Source: Antarctobacter sediminis (GTDB taxonomy: Bacteria; Pseudomonadota; Alphaproteobacteria; Rhodobacterales; Rhodobacteraceae). Taken from it: a stretch of 64,000 nucleotides of DNA. The notes beneath the pieces are model-generated. The model searched no databases and was not told the DNA's origin. It saw nothing but the letters and a program-made list of their open reading frames with translations. The translations under genes were made by a program, and so were the position numbers. Where the stretch lies: assembly GCF_019218285.1 (NCBI RefSeq), contig NZ_JAHUZG010000003.1:682001-746000 (forward strand). The letters are read 5' to 3'. Shown piece by piece: positions 61,331 through 64,000 of the stretch. Each line of letters begins with the position of its first letter. Within the stretch, counting starts at the first letter, position 1.

Positions 61331-62674
61331 ATGACTGCGCCCGTGACCCTGCCGTTTTGGCTGTTTGCCCTGATCCTAGCCTTCGCGGTGATCAGTTTCA
61401 CGACGCATTTCCTGTTCCCCTCGGTGCGTTGGTTTCTGCGCCGACGGCTTGAAAAGGCGGTGGCCCGGCTGAACCAGCGCCTTGAGCGCCCGATCGAACC
61501 GTTCCGGTTGTTGCGCCGCTATGACCTGATCCAGCGGTTGTTGTATCATCCCGAAGTGACACAGGCGATCGTGGAACATGCCGAGGAAACCGGGGTCCGC
61601 GAAGACGTGGCCTTTCAACAAGCGCGCCGCTATGCCCGCGAAATTGTCCCTTCGTTTTCGGCATTTGCCTATTTCGGGCTTGGATTGCGCGGGGCACGTT
61701 GGCTGTCGAACACGCTGTACCGGGTGCGGCTGGGCCATCACGACGCCGACGCGTTGCGCGGCATCGACCACGAAGCCACAGTGGTTTTCGTCATGAACCA
61801 CCGGTCGAACATGGATTACGTGCTGGTGACGCATCTTGCGGCCAACCGGTCGGCCTTGTCTTACGCGGTGGGCGAATGGGCGCAGGTCTGGCCCCTGTCA
61901 CAGTTGATCAGGGCAATGGGGGCCTATTTCATCCGTCGCACCGCGCGCGACGGCCTCTATCGCAAGGTTTTGCGGCGCTATGTGCAGATGGCGACCCACG
62001 GGGGCGTCACGCAGGCGATCTTTCCCGAAGGCGGGCTTAGCCTTGATGGCGCTCTGGCGCAGCCAAAGCTGGGCCTATTGTCTTATATGCTGGATGATCT
62101 GGACCTGACGGGGCGGGATGTCGTCTTTGTACCGGTCGGGCTGAACTATGACCGCGTGCTGGAGGATAAGGTTCTGGTTGCTGCGGGTCACGCGGGCACA
62201 CGGCGCTTCGACACTTCTGTGACGCGGGTCATTCGTTCGGTACTGCGGCAGGTCTGGCTGCGCCTCACAGGTCGGTTTCATAGGTTCGGCTATGCTGCGG
62301 TCAGTTTCGGCGCGCCACTGTCCTTGCGGGACAATCACGATCTGGCAACCGATCCCAAGCGGCTGGCACAGGAGTTGATGGACCGTATCGCCGGGATCAT
62401 CCCGGTGTTGCCCGTGCCTTTGGTGGCGCATCTGTTGTTGCAGGGGCCAAAGGATCGGGCGGCGCTGGAGCGCGGGTTTTCCGCCTTGTTGGACAAGTTG
62501 CCAGAGGCGCATGTGCACCTGCCGCGCAACAATCGTGATTACGCGGTCGAAGTCGGTCTGCGCACGCTTGTCGAGCGTGACATCGCGCGCGAGGACGGCG
62601 GCGTGTTCAGTTTGAACCCAGAGGCCGCGTCTCTGGCGTCATATTACGCGCGCTCGATCTCTCATCTTCTTTGA
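61331..62674 (+). CDS. Glycerol-3-phosphate acyltransferase-like (PlsB-type) membrane protein
   Basis: A 447-residue protein. The N-terminal anchor is VTLPFWLFALILAFAVISFT. The acyltransferase core is VFVMNHRSNMDYVLVTHLAA (HxxxxD block), GAYFIRRTARDGLYRKVLRR, and IFPEGGLSLDGALAQPKLGL (FPEG block). VVFVPVGLNYDRVLEDKVLV lies after it. The length is shorter than E. coli PlsB (about 800) but normal for the alphaproteobacterial group. It should acylate glycerol 3-phosphate in phospholipid synthesis. The frame could extend upstream to 61274 but the anchor starts after 61331. It is divergent from ecm. Confidence 0.85.
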   Translation: MTAPVTLPFWLFALILAFAVISFTTHFLFPSVRWFLRRRLEKAVARLNQRLERPIEPFRLLRRYDLIQRLLYHPEVTQAIVEHAEETGVREDVAFQQARRYAREIVPSFSAFAYFGLGLRGARWLSNTLYRVRLGHHDADALRGIDHEATVVFVMNHRSNMDYVLVTHLAANRSALSYAVGEWAQVWPLSQLIRAMGAYFIRRTARDGLYRKVLRRYVQMATHGGVTQAIFPEGGLSLDGALAQPKLGLLSYMLDDLDLTGRDVVFVPVGLNYDRVLEDKVLVAAGHAGTRRFDTSVTRVIRSVLRQVWLRLTGRFHRFGYAAVSFGAPLSLRDNHDLATDPKRLAQELMDRIAGIIPVLPVPLVAHLLLQGPKDRAALERGFSALLDKLPEAHVHLPRNNRDYAVEVGLRTLVERDIAREDGGVFSLNPEAASLASYYARSISHLL

Positions 62675-62704
62675 TCTCCTCCAAGCCGACGCTCCCGCGC
62701 CGTG

Positions 62705-62725
62705 CAGCCCAGTATTCCTGGGCTG
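62705..62725 (+). terminator. Hairpin after the PlsB-like gene
   Basis: CAGCCCAG-TATTC-CTGGGCTG is a perfect 8-bp stem. No strong T-run follows, so termination is tentative. Confidence 0.5.
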
Positions 62726-62806
62726 TGCCGGGTGTTGCCAAACGCTTGTCATGCTGCAAGTGCAGAGGAAATGCTGCATCCGCTGGGTCATAAAATTACA
62801 AAATTG

Positions 62807-62832
62807 ACGCAAATGATGTTGCAATGTTGCGT
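62807..62832 (+). promoter_or_regulatory. ACGCAA ... TTGCGT inverted repeat with internal TTGCAA upstream of ccr
   Basis: ACGCAA (62807-62812) and TTGCGT (62827-62832) form an inverted repeat with a central-right TTGCAA (62819-62824). Read on the minus strand it contains ACGCAACATTGC. That equals the mcl2/ecm element with three bases fewer in the middle. It lies about 85-111 bp before the ccr start. The stretch 62675-62917 contains no gene that I can support. Confidence 0.5.
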
Positions 62833-62917
62833 GATGCCGAATATTCCGGGTGTCAGCCCCGCGATTCTGCGCCGCAGAACCGGACCAATGACAACTCTGG
62901 CTCAACAGGAGGCCGCC

Positions 62918-64000
62918 ATGGCTCTGGACACGCAAACAGGCATCGCCCAGTACGATGCACCGGAAAAAGACCTCTACGAAGTCGGCGAAATGCCCCCGAT
63001 GGGTTATGTCCCGAAAAAGATGTACGCTTGGGCGATCCGCCGTGACCGTCACGGGGATCCCGAGCAGAGCTTTCAGCAGGAGGTCGTCGATGTCTGGGAT
63101 ATCGACAGCCACGAGGTGCTGGTTCTGGTGATGGCGGCGGGCGTCAACTACAACGGCGTCTGGGCCGGCAAGGGCGTTCCGATTTCGCCCTTCGACGTGC
63201 ATGGTCAGGACTATCACATCGCCGGTTCCGATGCTTCGGGCATCGTCTGGAAAGTCGGTGACAAGGTGAAGAACTGGAAAGTCGGGGATGAAGTCGTCAT
63301 CCACTGTAACCAGGACGATGGGGACGACGAAGAGTGCAATGGCGGCGACCCGATGTTCTCGCCCACCCAGCGGATCTGGGGGTACGAGACAGGCGACGGC
63401 TCTTTTGCCCAGTTCACCAAGGTGCAGGCCCAGCAGCTGATGCCGCGCCCCAAGCACCTGACCTGGGAAGAGTCGGCCTGCTATACGCTGACGCTGGCAA
63501 CCGCTTACCGGATGCTTTTTGGCCACCATCCGCATGAACTGCGTCCGGGCCAGAACGTTCTGGTCTGGGGCGCGTCGGGTGGCCTTGGCTCCTACGCGAT
63601 CCAGTTGGCCAACACTGCGGGCGCCAATGCGATCGGCGTCATCTCGGATGAAAGCAAGCGCCAGTTCGTCATGGATCAGGGCGCCAAGGGTGTCATCAAC
63701 CGCAAGGACTTCAACTGCTGGGGTCAGCTGCCGACGGTCAATTCGCCCGAATATAATGCGTGGCTGAAAGAGGCCCGCAAGTTCGGCAAGGCGATCTGGG
63801 ACATCACCGGCAAGGGTGTGAACGTCGACATGGTGTTCGAACACCCGGGTGAGGCCACCTTCCCGGTGTCCACGCTGGTGGTGAAAAAGGGCGGCATGGT
63901 CGTGATCTGCGCCGGCACCTCGGGTTTCAACACCACCTTCGACGTGCGTTACATGTGGATGCACCAGAAGCGCCTCCAAGGCTCGCACTTTGCGCATCTC
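62918..64000 (+). CDS. ccr: Crotonyl-CoA carboxylase/reductase (3' end beyond window)
   Basis: 361 codons are visible from the ATG at 62918 (CAGGAGG upstream); the frame is open to the right edge. The enzyme carboxylates and reduces crotonyl-CoA with NADPH to ethylmalonyl-CoA, the key step of the ethylmalonyl-CoA pathway. The start reads DLYEVGEMPPMGYVPKKMYA. WAIRRDRHGDPEQSFQQEVV leads the GroES-like part, and NVLVWGASGGLGSYAIQLAN is the NADPH-binding turn. Family CO2-pocket residues lie around HPGEATFPVSTLVVKKGGMV. Known Ccr proteins are about 430 residues, so about 70 are missing. It is divergent from ecm with the PlsB-like gene between. Confidence 0.95.
   Translation, partial: MALDTQTGIAQYDAPEKDLYEVGEMPPMGYVPKKMYAWAIRRDRHGDPEQSFQQEVVDVWDIDSHEVLVLVMAAGVNYNGVWAGKGVPISPFDVHGQDYHIAGSDASGIVWKVGDKVKNWKVGDEVVIHCNQDDGDDEECNGGDPMFSPTQRIWGYETGDGSFAQFTKVQAQQLMPRPKHLTWEESACYTLTLATAYRMLFGHHPHELRPGQNVLVWGASGGLGSYAIQLANTAGANAIGVISDESKRQFVMDQGAKGVINRKDFNCWGQLPTVNSPEYNAWLKEARKFGKAIWDITGKGVNVDMVFEHPGEATFPVSTLVVKKGGMVVICAGTSGFNTTFDVRYMWMHQKRLQGSHFAHL

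Overview
The window reads as a chromosomal segment of an alphaproteobacterium of the order Rhodobacterales (Rhodobacter/Roseobacter group). The evidence is high G+C coding sequence, the petP-petR regulator pair, an HvrA/H-NS-type protein, and the co-location of TCA-cycle genes with ethylmalonyl-CoA pathway genes in an order I recall from Rhodobacter. I saw no tRNA, rRNA, insertion sequence, prophage or CRISPR array. Nearly all of it is compact, ordinary chromosomal gene content. The strongest new-looking signals are regulatory and lie between genes.

Layout. 1-5.4 kb: a polyamine-type ABC transporter operon (ATPase cut by the left edge, periplasmic binding protein, a tandem DUF1330 protein, two permeases with unusual extra domains). 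5.5-8.1 kb: two tandem Aer-type PAS proteins. 8.1-12.1 kb (minus): dxs, ispA, xseB and a histone-deacetylase-like amidohydrolase. 12.2-14.4 kb: petR-petP divergent from ilvE. 14.5-24 kb: mixed housekeeping genes (ExoD-like, epimerase, lytic transglycosylase, methyltransferase, class II aldolase, VOC protein, amn, HU, a degenerate ImmA/IrrE-like protein, GNAT). 22.6-27.5 kb: taurine module, tpa divergent from tauABC. 27.7-31.6 kb: zinc-ribbon membrane protein divergent from ftsEX-plsC-PNPOx.

31.7-44.8 kb (minus): mdh with its own terminator, then sucC, a sulfotransferase-like gene, sucD, three tiny overlapping genes, sucA, sucB, a membrane protein, a glycosyltransferase, a MAPEG protein and lpd. 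45-46.5 kb: TauE/SafE exporter, GNAT, a secreted protein. 46.8-49.4 kb: mcl2, an NnrU-like protein, DUF1737 and mch. 49.6-54.7 kb: a small protein, DUF1194, then sdhCDA, two small exported proteins and sdhB. 54.9-58.8 kb: small protein, ornithine decarboxylase with a structured leader, DUF1989, deoD and an H-NS-like gene. 59-64 kb: ecm (minus), a PlsB-like acyltransferase, and ccr, cut by the right edge.

How it works together. Ccr, Ecm, Mch and Mcl2 are four enzymes of the ethylmalonyl-CoA pathway, which lets cells without isocitrate lyase grow on acetyl-CoA. Its products, glyoxylate and succinyl-CoA/malate, enter the TCA enzymes encoded beside them (SucABCD, Lpd, Sdh, Mdh). Two shared DNA elements fit this. 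A pair of TGTGATCACA-type palindromes exactly 21 bp apart lies at matching distance upstream of both sucC and sdhC. A nearly identical 15-nt element (GCGCAACAA-T/G-ATTGC) sits just upstream of both mcl2 and ecm, with a shortened relative upstream of ccr. These are the best candidates for follow-up, together with the leader RNA of the ornithine decarboxylase gene.
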